Below, piece after piece: positions 45,101-55,760 of a stretch of DNA of 64,000 nucleotides. The stretch's first letter is position 1. Every line of letters starts with the position of its first letter. A model generated the notes under the pieces. That model did not search any database, was not told where the DNA came from, and saw only the letters and a list, made by a program, of their open reading frames with translations. The DNA lies in contig JAGMUV010000019.1 of NCBI GenBank assembly GCA_020744425.1, forward strand, positions 806,001 to 870,000. The letters are read 5' to 3'. A program made the translations under genes and the position numbers. The DNA comes from Dactylonectria macrodidyma. Taxonomy: Eukaryota > Ascomycota > Sordariomycetes > Hypocreales > Nectriaceae.

Positions 45101-46400
45101 ACCCCCGATGTAACACACAGCATCAGAAATACGTGACGAGTTGAAACGTATCTTACCAACTGGAACCTTAAGTTAGAGTTGAGAAGTATCGTTCCCAACA
45201 GTTCAGCCACAGCTCTGGTGAGGAAAACAAGAACATGGCGGAAAATTGTATGTACCCGCAGAGCTGCAGTTACCCGCCGACAAGCCCTGTAGCAGTCGCT
45301 TTCGCTTCTCGCCCATCACCATTTTCCGCTCTCCTCTTCCTTTCGCTACGTATGTTATCCCACTCGGTTAGCTGCCAGGTACACCCAACGCCAGGCACCA
45401 AAACCTGCGGGGCCGCTAACTGGATGAGGGCCTAGGCTCAGGCACCAGAACCGTGGGTGGGCCGCGGGGACTAGGCCCTCTTTGTGGATGATCCCTAGGG
45501 GGTAGGTGAACACCATAAAACATCAACTTGTACTGGGTCTTTTAGAAGTGAATTTTAGAGATAAAATAATATTAAAAATGCATTTTTATCCCTCAAACTG
45601 CAGATTTATAGACTAATTTATGACAAGACATGCATTTTATATACTTTTATGCTTTCATTTAGTGATAAATATGACCGTCATTAGTTGTTCGCTCTGCATT
45701 GCTCAATGGGAGTCATTTGTATGTGGTGTTCTTCCCCTGGAAAGGGAGCGAGGAACACTAACCTATAGTGAGCTCCAGTGGATACAGGGGGGAAAACAAT
45801 TGCGCTGCAGCGGTGCACCTAGCTTGTGATCCCCTGTAGCCCTGGCCTTGCACGCCTTACGGAGATGGAGCACACTTCCTCGTAGGCTACTGCAATTCTC
45901 GGCTTAGGGCACTCTGTTTAATGACATTATAATCCTTTGGATTAGTGCATTCTCTTCTTATACGAAGTACTTCTAGTCCCGGAGTGAGAGTGGGGATTTA
46001 TGCGATGGATATTAATTATGACGATTGGATTTCTCATCGTTCATTCTCTCCCGTCGGGTTGGGCCAATGTTCTTCTTTGCATCTCATCTCGCCATGTCCC
46101 ATCCCATGTTAAACTACCGTACCTGTGCCCTCAGCTAAGGCACACAACCCAAAGCACATGCTCAGCTCGGTTCGGGACTAACACCATGCACGCTTCATGC
46201 ACATGCAAGCGCATATGCCAGGGCGCCTCGACTGGCGAATGCACCACCACATCCCATGCATTATGTCACAGGCGCTTGTCTCTTTTCCCTTCCCATGTGA
46301 AGGAGGCGGCGGTGGTGCGGTGGGGGAGACTTCAGAACCAGCCAGCGCGAAAGAGGGCAAAAGTGCGGGACCCCAATCTCAGGTTCGTCTGCAAGGCACC
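42151..46400. other. Gene-free stretch, GC-rich then AT-rich
   Basis: 42.2-45.5 kb is GC-rich with many short overlapping frames in all phases, none with domain character. At 45531-45680 it turns strongly AT-rich. No gene or RNA identified. A non-coding transcript cannot be excluded. Confidence 0.45.
45426..45480. repeat. 10-bp exact inverted repeat, hairpin-like
   Basis: GAGGGCCTAG (45426-45435) is the exact reverse complement of CTAGGCCCTC (45471-45480), across a 35-bp GC-rich spacer. It sits beside an AT-rich patch. CAGGCACCA recurs upstream (near 45393) and in the spacer. Possibly the end of a decayed small element. Confidence 0.45.
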
Positions 46401-48728
46401 CGTAGCTGAAAAATAAGTGCAAGTTAGCAGTTGTTCAACTGGGTAGACAAGACGGTGAGTGAGTAATTGAACGTTGATGGCGTCGAGGGAAAATGAAAGA
46501 GGGAGATGAGGCAGTTGAAGATTTTTTTTTCTTTCCTTCTGTCTCTTGCATCTCATTCTTTTTCCTCCTTCTGGTGGGTTGACGTCAACTCACGCGTCCG
46601 CTGATACACGCACGCGGGCTTATCCTTTGACTTCTTGTGTCTCTCTTTGACCTGTGCTGCTGGCTCACAACGTCGCTTTTTTCCGGGGCCGCTCTCTTGT
46701 TGGCCATCAGACTCCTGTGAGACACACATCACGGCTGGTAGCAAGCAGATCAGATCGGACAATTCCCTCGTCCCCCTGACATACACCTGCATACAGCTGC
46801 AGCTCCAACCACAAGTCCCAACCAAAAGGGCGTCACCAGAGCGAAACCTGACGACATATTGGTCAGAGTCATCATCATCGTCACATTTCCCCAACCTCTC
46901 GGCGCCTCAGTTGCCCCGTCTGATTCTCGCCATTTGCTGCTGGACAATCAAAGCCCCCTTCCCCCATCATCCGTTGCCAGTTGGTTGCCGTTCCCCCCAG
47001 CATACCCGCCCGCCACACCTTGCTTTGGGTCGACTGGCCTGACTCGAAAGTCTCAAATTCTAGACCCCCAAAACTGGCGACTTTTGCATTTCGCTCGCCA
47101 CGCCGGGTACGCTACGTTAGACTCGGGGTAGGCTTTCCACCCCGTCCAATCGTGGCGCGCTCTTTCCCTAGGCGTCTTTCCTGTCTGTCCACCCTCCCGT
47201 CCCATTCGAGGAGGGCATTCAACCGAGGGCAACGAAAAGCGAAAAGCGAAAAAAAAGAAAGAGAGGTAGCTTGACCCGACCAAACGGAACAAACACCGTT
47301 GCGAGACTCACCGTCGCAACACTCACAGACGCGCGCGCTCTTTCCCTTTTCCACTGAGCCCAGGGCCTGTCTTCCCCCTCCCCTGTGTCACCTGCCCACC
47401 TTTCGTCCCGCGTGGTGGCCTCTCAAGCTCAAGCCTCTTTCGTCCCGTTGACTCCTCCTTGTCAACACGACTTGTGCCGGCCAACGCCAACTAACTTAAC
47501 CTCGAGGTAGCACTGCTACCCTCCTCTCGGATTACAACCCTTTCCCGAATTACATACAACCCATTACAACCCCCTCCCCGCATCTCTCGCCCATCAGGTT
47601 TTTGCACCAACAAGTCTGGGCTTGGGCTTCTTTTTTTCTTGTATCATTTCCTTTGCGCCGTGTCGCTCCGTTCACTCCGGTCATCTCTCACCCCCGCCCG
47701 TCAGAATCCTGGCTCCCGGCCTATATGTCGCATTTCCGCCTGGAGTTTCCTGTCAAAAATCCTTGCTCTTTGGTGAACCCAGCTCGCCAACCCAGATCCC
47801 CTGGTCCCCAAGAAATCAACCCTACCCGCTACGCTCATCCCGGCTTCCCCGTTGACCACCTTGGTGCAAGGTTCGTGCCCGTGTACGTGCGATTTCCAGC
47901 TCCGGGGCCTACGCTGCCTGTTCAAAGTAGTGCGGTGATTCATCATTACACTTCGGCTGAATTGAACCTGAACCCGCCGTCTGGGCTTCCTTTTGAGAAC
48001 GGGGCCGCCAGTCTGGATTGCTAACGCCCCCAAGTTGGACGAACGTCATAACGGTCATAACGCTGACCCTCCGCTCCTTGGATCATTTCCCCCGGTCTCC
48101 CAACGCAGCGACCTTTACTCTTCAATTCTCCTGTCTGGCGCTGACATAAAACGTCGCTTGACGAAAACCGCGTTTGCCACAGAGCAGTGCCTTTTTTTCG
48201 GTTTGCTTCGCGCTGTCTGGCAGGGAACCAGAAAGCGACGAATACCTCATCACGCGCTTGGCTGGGTCTGCCAAGTCCAGAACTCGAAAGACACCGGATC
48301 GTGTCACCAGCGGAGAAAAAAAGCCCGCTCATTTGCTTCTCCGACTCACCAAACGACTGCGTCTCTTGTCTTTCTTTTCGTCGCCGGCCATGCACCGGTA
48401 GCGATGGCACAGCGATACTGTTGCCAGGTCTCTCTAATTCACCACATTCGTTTCACAGCTGCCACCGCCACATTCTGTGCACACAGCCTCAGGCGGCAGG
48501 ACAGCCACTAATTAGCACATCGCCAACCCACAGGCCAGACCAGACCAGACCGACGACAACGGCCACGACTACGGCCAAGACAACCATCACGACTGGCCGC
48601 ACTACGCCTGTATCTGCAGCCAAAGCCCACCCGTGGGCCACTGAGGCCATTGCTGTCTCGTCCCTGGCCCAGTAGCCACAGCCTCACATTCCAGCTCGAC
48701 ATCCCGCCGGGTTGGCACCATCATCATC
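46401..48728 (+). promoter_or_regulatory. Pyrimidine-rich upstream/leader region of the RabGAP gene
   Basis: From about 46.9 kb to 48.7 kb the + strand is rich in C and T, with many short frames and no domain. This is typical of long fungal promoters and 5' leaders of housekeeping or signalling genes. A CRE-type TGACGTCA is at 46580-46587. Many upstream ATGs would precede the coding start if the leader is long. Confidence 0.45.
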
Positions 48729-51700
48729 ATGACTCCCGCTCCCATACACATTCCCGATCGGTTGGGAGAGTCGTTACCATCTCCGCGATCCCCCAACCGC
48801 CAGTTCTCTCTTTACGCTTCCCGCATGCGCGACAATAACAACAGCCCAGTTCCCACCGGCTACGATGCATCACCACTTCCTTCACCATCGATCCTACATC
48901 AACCAATTTCACTGCCGCCGTCCCCGAGCGTCCAGATCGTGCCGTTTGGCTTTGCCTACCGGAATCTCAACTCATCATCCGAGTCACTGCCGCTGTCACA
49001 GCTACCGCCGCTTCCTCAGTCACCAATGGTGCCCATGTCACCGAGGTGGGACTCGTTGTCGCATAGCTCCAAATTTATCCTGCAGCCAAAGCCCGAGAGC
49101 CCCAACCCAGCCTCTCCGGTAGACGCCCCGCTCAATCCTCCCTCGCCGTTTCGTCCCTCGCCCTTCGCATACGACGCCTACAGCATCGCCTCAGAATCCC
49201 GAAACGCATCCCCGACATTCGCTCTCGCAACACAGCTGCCACCGGCGGATCTGCATGCCTCTGACAGCCCTTCCGCCTCCTCCCCGGTCGGGAATTTCTC
49301 AAGACCTAGGAAGCAAAGCATCCGACAGCCAATCATAGACCCGTTCAAGCCACGACCCACCCCCAGCTTCAACCCAGCCGATCAGTACCTGGAACTCGTC
49401 AGCTCCCCTGCCCAAAGCCCCCTTTGGCCTCCAACACGTCCCCGTGGTCCTTCTGTCTCATCGTGCCAATCCTCCTCCACATATCACTCCGTGCTCTCGC
49501 CTCCGAATTCAGAATTCAACGAACCTCGACCACCGCGTTCCCGTCCTACGACCAATGGTACCACGCCCTTGCACCGTCCGCCCTTGACCTACAACAACAC
49601 CGCCGGCTCAGCTTCCCCCAGCGCTGTGGCCGCGCCGTGGATGAGTGGAGAGGAGCTTCGTTCCAGCTTCCGGTCCCAGTTCACCGAATCTACGGCCCCG
49701 GGAACCACTGCGACGGAGCGGAGCAGCGTCCTGACGAAGGACAGCTCAGTCACGTCGCTCTACCCCCCAGCTGACGCCGACAACGAAGACGACGGCGAGG
49801 AGGAGGCCGATGACGACGCTGACGAACTGAGTCTCGACGATCTTATGGGCATGTACGAGAAGGGTTTCGACGACGACGAATTGGACACTGGCTACCCCGT
49901 GGAAGATCGCCCTGACACTTCGGCCTCGAAGATTGACTACGTTGGATTACGCCCAGAGTCCGGCACTGCATACAGTATTAGCTCTCGACCTGCTACGTCA
50001 ATTTCGGACCGCGACTATAGCATTGGCGCTCGACCTGAGACATCTGCTTCAATTGACTTTCACCCGGATGGCCGCCCTGGAACGTCTGCTTCCAATAACG
50101 ATTATAAGAACCACACACACCCCGAGACGGCTGCTCCGGACGTTGACCACAACATTGTGGCCAGACCTGGAACTTCGACTTCGGGCCGGGATTACAACAC
50201 CAGTGCACGACCTGGATCCTCTTCCTCGAGCCAGGGTGACATCGCGTATACGCGCCCCGGAACCTCAAACTCTGACCGTGACTTCGACATGGGTGGCCGT
50301 CCTGGCACCTCGGCGTCGGACATGGCGTCACGCCATAGCTTCATTCACTTTCAGATTGACGAAGCGGACGAAGAGGATTTCCCTCTGCGCGGCGGAGAAA
50401 ATGAAAAGACATCGACCTTGGACAGAGAGATTCGCATGTCCAAGTTGATCTTCACCAGCCCGGCATACATCGCATCCGTTCCCCACATCGCTGAAAACTT
50501 GGCCCGCAGAAGCATGGAAAAGCGCGACTCGGCCAAGTCATTGGATTCGGAGCCTTCCGTCGTCTCCCAACCACGAGCTCCGATGAATGAAACGGTTCCC
50601 CCATTCTCTCCCTCCATCACCGAAATCACGTCTCCCATTTCTCCTCCCATCTCGCCGCCCAATGACGACGTCAAGCCTTCACTTCCTCTCCCCTTTTCCC
50701 AAAAAGCCACTCCATCCCTCATCTCGCCTCCTGTCTCACCACCGCCAACAGTCACACCAAACATGGCACCTCCGATTGCCCCGGCGCCACCAGAGGATCC
50801 TGGATGTCGAGACAGGTACGGCTTCAAGAAAGAGACCCAGAACGTGAGCCGAAAGGAGTACGACACATGGAATGCTGGCTATACTGAATACCTTGCTCGA
50901 CGACGAAAGAAGTGGGTCGCGTATCTCAAAGACAGCGCACTGATGACAGACCACCCCAACCGGTTTCCAGCGCCGAATGCGAAGACGAAACGATTTGTCC
51001 GCAAAGGCATTCCTCCGGACTGGCGAGGCGCTGCCTGGTTCTACTACGCAGGTGGCCCAGCCATCTTAGCTCAACACTCAGGTCTCTACGACAAGCTGAC
51101 GACTAAGAAGGCCAGCGACGTGGACGCTGAAGCTATCGAGCGCGATCTCCACCGCACATTCCCGGACAACGTCAGTTTCAAGCCACCGGGTGGATTCCAA
51201 ATTGCACCGGCCAGTGCGAGGGAGAGTGCATCGACCATGACGGACGATTCCATTCGGGGCCACAGTCCGGTGCCTCCCCCAGGGTCCGAGGACGAGCCAC
51301 CGATCATCACTTCGCTTCGTCGGGTTCTACACGCATTCTCCGTTTACAACCCCCGAATCGGGTACTGCCAAAGCTTGAACTTTTTGGCTGGTCTCCTGCT
51401 TCTCTTTGTGCAGACGGAGGAGCAAGTCTTTTGGCTACTCAACGTGATTACACGCATTTACCTCCCAGGCACCCACGAGACGAGCCTAGAGGGTTCCAAG
51501 GTAGACTTGGGGGTTCTCATGACGGAGCTGCGAGATACCATGCCGGCCATCTGGGACAAGGTTGGAGGGGACCTGGAAGCGGAGCCCATGTCTCGACCAC
51601 AAACGAGCAAGTCAATCCGCCTACCTCGGTCCCGGCGCAAGGATCTCTCTCGACTCTCGACGGACCGCCTTCCCCCAATCACGCTCTGCATGACGGCGTG

Positions 51701-52115
51701 GTTCATGAGCTGCTTCATTGGAACACTGCCCATCGAGACAACACTTCGTGTGTGGGACGTGTTCTTCTACGAAGGATCCAAGACCCTGTTCCGCATCTCG
51801 CTTGCCATCTTCAAGCTCGGAGAAAATGAGATCAAGGCGGTGTCCGACCCAATGGAAATGTTCGGTGTTGTTCAAGGGATCCCTCGCAAACTCATTGACG
51901 CCAACGGGTTGATGGATGCATGCTTCAAGCGACGCAATGGCTTCGGGCACTTGAGTCAAGACCAGATTGACGTGCGTCGCCAGGAGCGTCGAGCCAAATC
52001 ACAGTACGACCGGGGCCAAAAGAATAAGATCAACCAAACCTGGAACGTGACACACGCAGAGCCGCCAAAGGAGAAGGGCCTCTTTGGAAAGAAGCGGACA
52101 CCAACTGGAGCATAA
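48729..52115 (+). CDS. TBC-domain Rab GTPase-activating protein, 1128 aa
   Basis: Single exon. A long disordered N-terminus rich in Ser and Pro contains a degenerate repeat (RP-x-TS-x-S...) at residues about 392-537. An acidic DDG/EEE patch comes just before. The TBC domain occupies residues about 750-1075. It opens RKGIPPDWRGAAWFYYAGG. The Arg-finger motif is IERDLHRTFPDN, and the Gln-finger motif is GYCQSLNFLAGLLL. Both catalytic fingers are therefore present. Later parts are EEQVFWLLNVITRIYLPGT, TAWFMSCFIGTLPIETTLRVWD and LFRISLAIFKLGENEI. It should stimulate GTP hydrolysis by a Rab on membranes of the secretory or endocytic route; which Rab is not readable. The C-terminus is basic (FGKKRTPTGA). 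No lesion. Confidence 0.93.
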   Translation: MTPAPIHIPDRLGESLPSPRSPNRQFSLYASRMRDNNNSPVPTGYDASPLPSPSILHQPISLPPSPSVQIVPFGFAYRNLNSSSESLPLSQLPPLPQSPMVPMSPRWDSLSHSSKFILQPKPESPNPASPVDAPLNPPSPFRPSPFAYDAYSIASESRNASPTFALATQLPPADLHASDSPSASSPVGNFSRPRKQSIRQPIIDPFKPRPTPSFNPADQYLELVSSPAQSPLWPPTRPRGPSVSSCQSSSTYHSVLSPPNSEFNEPRPPRSRPTTNGTTPLHRPPLTYNNTAGSASPSAVAAPWMSGEELRSSFRSQFTESTAPGTTATERSSVLTKDSSVTSLYPPADADNEDDGEEEADDDADELSLDDLMGMYEKGFDDDELDTGYPVEDRPDTSASKIDYVGLRPESGTAYSISSRPATSISDRDYSIGARPETSASIDFHPDGRPGTSASNNDYKNHTHPETAAPDVDHNIVARPGTSTSGRDYNTSARPGSSSSSQGDIAYTRPGTSNSDRDFDMGGRPGTSASDMASRHSFIHFQIDEADEEDFPLRGGENEKTSTLDREIRMSKLIFTSPAYIASVPHIAENLARRSMEKRDSAKSLDSEPSVVSQPRAPMNETVPPFSPSITEITSPISPPISPPNDDVKPSLPLPFSQKATPSLISPPVSPPPTVTPNMAPPIAPAPPEDPGCRDRYGFKKETQNVSRKEYDTWNAGYTEYLARRRKKWVAYLKDSALMTDHPNRFPAPNAKTKRFVRKGIPPDWRGAAWFYYAGGPAILAQHSGLYDKLTTKKASDVDAEAIERDLHRTFPDNVSFKPPGGFQIAPASARESASTMTDDSIRGHSPVPPPGSEDEPPIITSLRRVLHAFSVYNPRIGYCQSLNFLAGLLLLFVQTEEQVFWLLNVITRIYLPGTHETSLEGSKVDLGVLMTELRDTMPAIWDKVGGDLEAEPMSRPQTSKSIRLPRSRRKDLSRLSTDRLPPITLCMTAWFMSCFIGTLPIETTLRVWDVFFYEGSKTLFRISLAIFKLGENEIKAVSDPMEMFGVVQGIPRKLIDANGLMDACFKRRNGFGHLSQDQIDVRRQERRAKSQYDRGQKNKINQTWNVTHAEPPKEKGLFGKKRTPTGA
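49905..50335 (+). repeat. Coding repeat array RP-x-TS in the RabGAP N-terminus
   Basis: About nine degenerate copies of a 16-18-residue unit with core RPxTSxS and a following D-Y (for example ARPETSASIDF, GRPGTSASNNDY, ARPGTSTSGRDY). This looks like an expanded Ser/Thr-rich, probably phosphorylated linker. Copies differ, so it is not a young minisatellite. Confidence 0.75.
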
Positions 52116-53080
52116 TACATTCCGGCAACCCGGCACATGAGTGCACTCATTCACAGCCACTCACAGCCGTACGCCAACACTCCCTTATTATTTCTCATCA
52201 CCCGTCGAACTTGACTTCGACTTGACCACAGCTTCGAACTTAGACACCAAACAATTCACAGCATACCAAGACTAAGGCGGCAGAGCCACTTGCTCTATTC
52301 ATGGCATGGCGTTTCAGCGGGAAGCACGGCTCGCTTCTTGTTTCGACTTGGCGGCGCCGTGCCTGCTTTTCTTCTTTCCCTTTCTGGCATTTTTTGCTTC
52401 TATTCCACACTATACCAACTTTTTTTTCTTTCATGTCACGTCTTAAAAAGAGGGGGAGGGAATGATGGATGGACGGACGGATGGGATGGACACGCGTCGA
52501 GGAAAAGAAAACTTGTTTATCATAATGACGACGGTTAACGGCTTCACTGCGACAAAAGTACAATACCACAAGTACAGGAGGGACTATGGACCTACGAAAA
52601 CGACGGAGGGCGCTCCCGCAGGAGATGAGCGGCTAGGGGAGGATGTCTTGGGAGCAAGACGGCGGAGAGATTTTTGCGGACGGTTTTATATCCATGAGAG
52701 GAATCATGTACGAATTGGATAGAAGGAGGGGTGAGCATCTATAGATGGACCCTATAAAGTGATATCCCAAGCAATGAGGATGAAGTACCAAAACTAAGTG
52801 GCTCCTGTTTAAGTGACTTGATACGTAGTAAACGCTGGATTCGTCATGTGCCTTAATTTTTTTAATTTTTTTTTCCCCTTGGCTCGACTAATGATGCATT
52901 GAGCGTGGATTATTATTTCTGATACATGTGGGTTCCTGGGGCTTGTTGCAGGCGTCCCCTGAGTATGTTTTGCCTCATGTCTGGTTTCCACAGTGTCCTA
53001 TTCCATTTCATCGTGTCATAGCATCCTCTCCGTGTCATGGCATCCCCTCTCCATGTCATCACCCAGAACTTGGGGGTTAT
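52116..53080. other. Intergenic between convergent 3' ends
   Basis: 3' regions of the RabGAP and E2 genes. T-rich tracts near 52420 and 52865. No gene. Confidence 0.5.
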
Positions 53081-53665
53081 TTATGAAGCCGTGGGAGGAA
53101 AGACGGGTTCGGCCTTGGCGTACTTGTCAACGTGGAAGCGGACGTTCTTGTCCCAGCCGGCGCGGTCGTTGCGGTACTCGTCGGCGATGCGGTCCTCAAG
53201 GGGGTCATCGGGCTGGGGCTCGAAGAGGAGGTTGCGGACGGCCTCGAGGACGGCGCGCAACTTGGTGCTGGGCTTCCAGGCGTCGGGCTTGAGCAGGCCC
53301 AGGCAGATGTTGCCCAGCGAGTCGTTGGTGATGTTGGGGTGGTAGATGCGCGTCACGAACTTGACCACAGGCGCCTTGAACGGGTAGTCGGCGGGGAGCG
53401 TCAGGACGAGCCCGAAGACGCCGCCCGCGTACGGCGAGGGGGCCGATGGGCGGAGCGTCACGTGCCAGGTGTGGATGGACTCGTTAGGAGGGAGAGATAC
53501 GGTGAAACCCTCGGGGGGGTCTTGCGAGACGTCGGCGAATTCCTGGACAAGAGAGGGATTGTTAGAGGTGGAGGAGGAGGAGGAGTTGGGGTTGAAGGGG
53601 CGAAGATGGGAGGGCAGGGCAGGGCAGGGGAGTGAACTTACCTTGGCGATGCGCTTGGAAGCCAT
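53081..53665 (-). CDS. Ubiquitin-conjugating enzyme E2, UBE2D-like, 161 aa, 2 exons
   Basis: Exon 1 53665-53642 (MASKRIAK), intron 53641-53543 (GTAAGT...GTCCAG), exon 2 53542-53081 beginning EFADVSQDPPEGF. The UBC fold has FGLVLTLPADYPFKAPVVKF, then the RIYHPNI (HPN) motif, and the catalytic Cys in NICLGLLKPDAWKPSTKL. The helix NLLFEPQPDDPLEDRIADEY closes the family pattern. E2 transfers ubiquitin from E1 to substrates via E3. It is closest to the UBE2D/Ubc4-5 class, but the loop after the Cys (GLLKPDAW) and the short C-terminal extension differ, so it may be a fungus-specific paralogue. The intron placed in codon 8-9 is common in fungal E2 genes. All key residues intact. Confidence 0.92.
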   Translation of the reverse strand: MASKRIAKVSSLPCPALPSHLRPFNPNSSSSSTSNNPSLVQEFADVSQDPPEGFTVSLPPNESIHTWHVTLRPSAPSPYAGGVFGLVLTLPADYPFKAPVVKFVTRIYHPNITNDSLGNICLGLLKPDAWKPSTKLRAVLEAVRNLLFEPQPDDPLEDRIADEYRNDRAGWDKNVRFHVDKYAKAEPVFPPTAS

Positions 53666-54523
53666 TTCAGCGGTTGATAGAGTTGGATTTGTGAAAATAG
53701 AAGTAGAAGTGGGAGTAGGTCGTCGGTCCGTCTGGCGATGATGCTCGATGGGGGAGCTTTGTAGGAGCAAGCTTTAGATGGAGCTCTGTCTCTTTGTCCC
53801 AGCCGGCGTCTTTCCACCTCTGGAATCTCTTTGTCTGAGTATTAAATAATCCGTGTTTGTTTGCAGCCCGCTCTGTCAAAATCGCAAACCTGTCTCGACG
53901 CAGAATTTGTTTTTTTTTTTGATGGACAGCTTCATAGGCAGAAGTAGAAGAAAGGAAACGAAAGAAAAGAAAGAGGTATGACGATGGGTTATGGTGGGGG
54001 GGGGGGGGGGCGGCAGGCGGCCAAGCATTCCAGCGCCTGAGAGGAGGGGCCACAGCCTATGGGGGGTGCTTGTTTCCTTTGCCGGGGGTTCCACTTCGGC
54101 GGGCCCCCTTCTATTACGTACCGCTGGGTGTCAGTTTTGAAGTGAGCCGATGGAGGTTGCCGCGTGATGAATCAGAGCGCTTGGAGGAGGAAGCCATTGG
54201 TCGGTGGATAAATGTGTATAAGTGTATTGATTACTAGCTGCAGCCGTGTACAGTGATGGAGTTATGGAGTTGTGAATTAACCTGGGATGCAAATGCTATG
54301 CCCCATACCCATCACTCACTTATGCATCCCGACACCTCCCCGTCTCGGTGAGCAACCCCACATTTACCCATCCCACCTTCACCGAGACCCTCACCGAGCC
54401 CAAAAAAAAGTTTCGCCCATCATTCGTTGCAACTTGCAACACCAACCGCAACCACCACCAACTCACTCCCTCCTCACAACCCACCCGGAAAGCGCTAATC
54501 GCCCTGCGCGCAGACCGCCCGCC
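53666..54523. other. Divergent intergenic region, E2 / RRP1-like
   Basis: 858 bp. A run of 15 G lies at 53996-54010 on the + strand. No gene. Presumably a bidirectional promoter for two housekeeping genes. Confidence 0.55.
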
Positions 54524-55327
54524 ATGGCCGCCCACGAGACCCAAATGCCTTTTATCCGCAACCTTGCGTCCAGCGGTCCGTCAATGCTTTCCCCTCCGCA
54601 TGTCACCACAACGCCCTTTCGCTAACTGTATATCAATCCAGACCGCAAGCTTCGCACCTCAGCCCTCGAATCCCTGCAGACGTTCCTCGCCTCCCGCTCG
54701 TCACTCTCCGAGTCCGACGCCCAGAAGCTCTGGAAGGGTCTCTTCTACGCGCTGTGGATGACGGACCGCCCGATCCCGCAGCAGCGCCTGGCGACCGACC
54801 TCGCGGGCCTCGTCTTTCAATTCAAGGGCCCAGACTGCGTCGTTCCCTGGCTGCGCGGCTTCTGGGCCGTCGTCGGTGCCCAGTGGACCGACATCGACGT
54901 CCTGCGCCTTGAAAAGTTCCTGCTGCTGGTGCGCCGCGTCTTCGCCGCCCACGTGCGCCTAGCGGCTCAGCACAACTACGAGGGTGACGCCGTCGACGCC
55001 ATCGTCGCCGTGCTCGCCGACTACCCCTTCGAAGCCGAGGGCGACCTGCGCAAGGTCCCCGTCGGTGTCCGCCTACACGCCCTAGATCTATGGGTCGACG
55101 AGCTGGAGCGCGAGGGCGCCCTGGCCGACCCAACCGCTGCGCCTTTCGTCAAGAGCATCGGCGACCTGCTCCTGCCGCTGAGCCGCTGCCCCGTCAAGCA
55201 GGTACGCGAGCGATGCGGCGACAGCTACGACGACGAGCGGCTTCCCTGGGGCACCAAGGCCGCGAGCGACCAAGAGGGCGACAACGACGACGAGAGCGGC
55301 GACGAGTGGGGTGGCATCCAGGATTAG
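54524..55327 (+). CDS. RRP1: Ribosomal RNA processing protein RRP1 / NOP52 family, 245 aa, 2 exons
   Basis: Exon 1 54524-54575 (MAAHETQMPFIRNLASS), intron 54576-54641 (unusual donor GTCCGT, branch CTAAC, ATCCAG), exon 2 54642-55327 beginning DRKLRTSALESLQTFLAS. The sequence then reads KLWKGLFYALWMTDRPIPQQRLATDLAGL, followed by LRLEKFLLLVRRVFAAH and PVGVRLHALDLWVDEL. These are the hallmark helices of Nop52/Rrp1, a nucleolar factor for 27S pre-rRNA processing and 60S biogenesis. The protein ends in an acidic tail (DNDDESGDEWGGIQD). The start is chosen from the intron phase and the family beginning. At 245 aa it is slightly short compared with yeast but contains the whole core. Confidence 0.9.
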
Positions 55328-55760
55328 GCTTGTGCAGCAGCAGAAGAATCAGCATCATCACATGGCGTACGGCGTTGGGATATGACATGGGGAAAAAAGA
55401 ATTAGCAAGGCAATGCTTGATATTATTCGTCGCCTTTTGTTGTCTATACATGGCCCACTTAGAAGTTGATACCAGCTGGAATACAATGAGATCTAGACAC
55501 CATCGACAGTTGGCAGTGTCAACCAAACATTCACTCCATCGTGTCACCGATCCACCAAGTCACCCCAGATTCCTGTGACTAAAACGTATCCATGTCTACT
55601 TCATTGCAAAGTCGTCTGCCCCTTTTCCAGCCAGGGCGCCATTACTCCTTACTCTATATACTACTCCGCCGCCAACTCTCTCTCGCCCACCAGCCCTGAC
55701 ATGCCTCAAGCTGCGAGGGTGAGCGAGAATGTTCATCTTCCAAACCGACACTTTCAAACA
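55328..55760. other. Intergenic between convergent 3' ends
   Basis: 430 bp, no gene. Confidence 0.5.

Noticed and set aside
53132..53635. 167-aa + strand frame over the E2 gene
   Set aside because: Val/Gly/Glu-rich mirror of the E2 coding strand.
53996..54010. 15-G run as a G-quadruplex
   Set aside because: A single homopolymer without spaced G tracts; likely a slippage-prone tract rather than a structured element.
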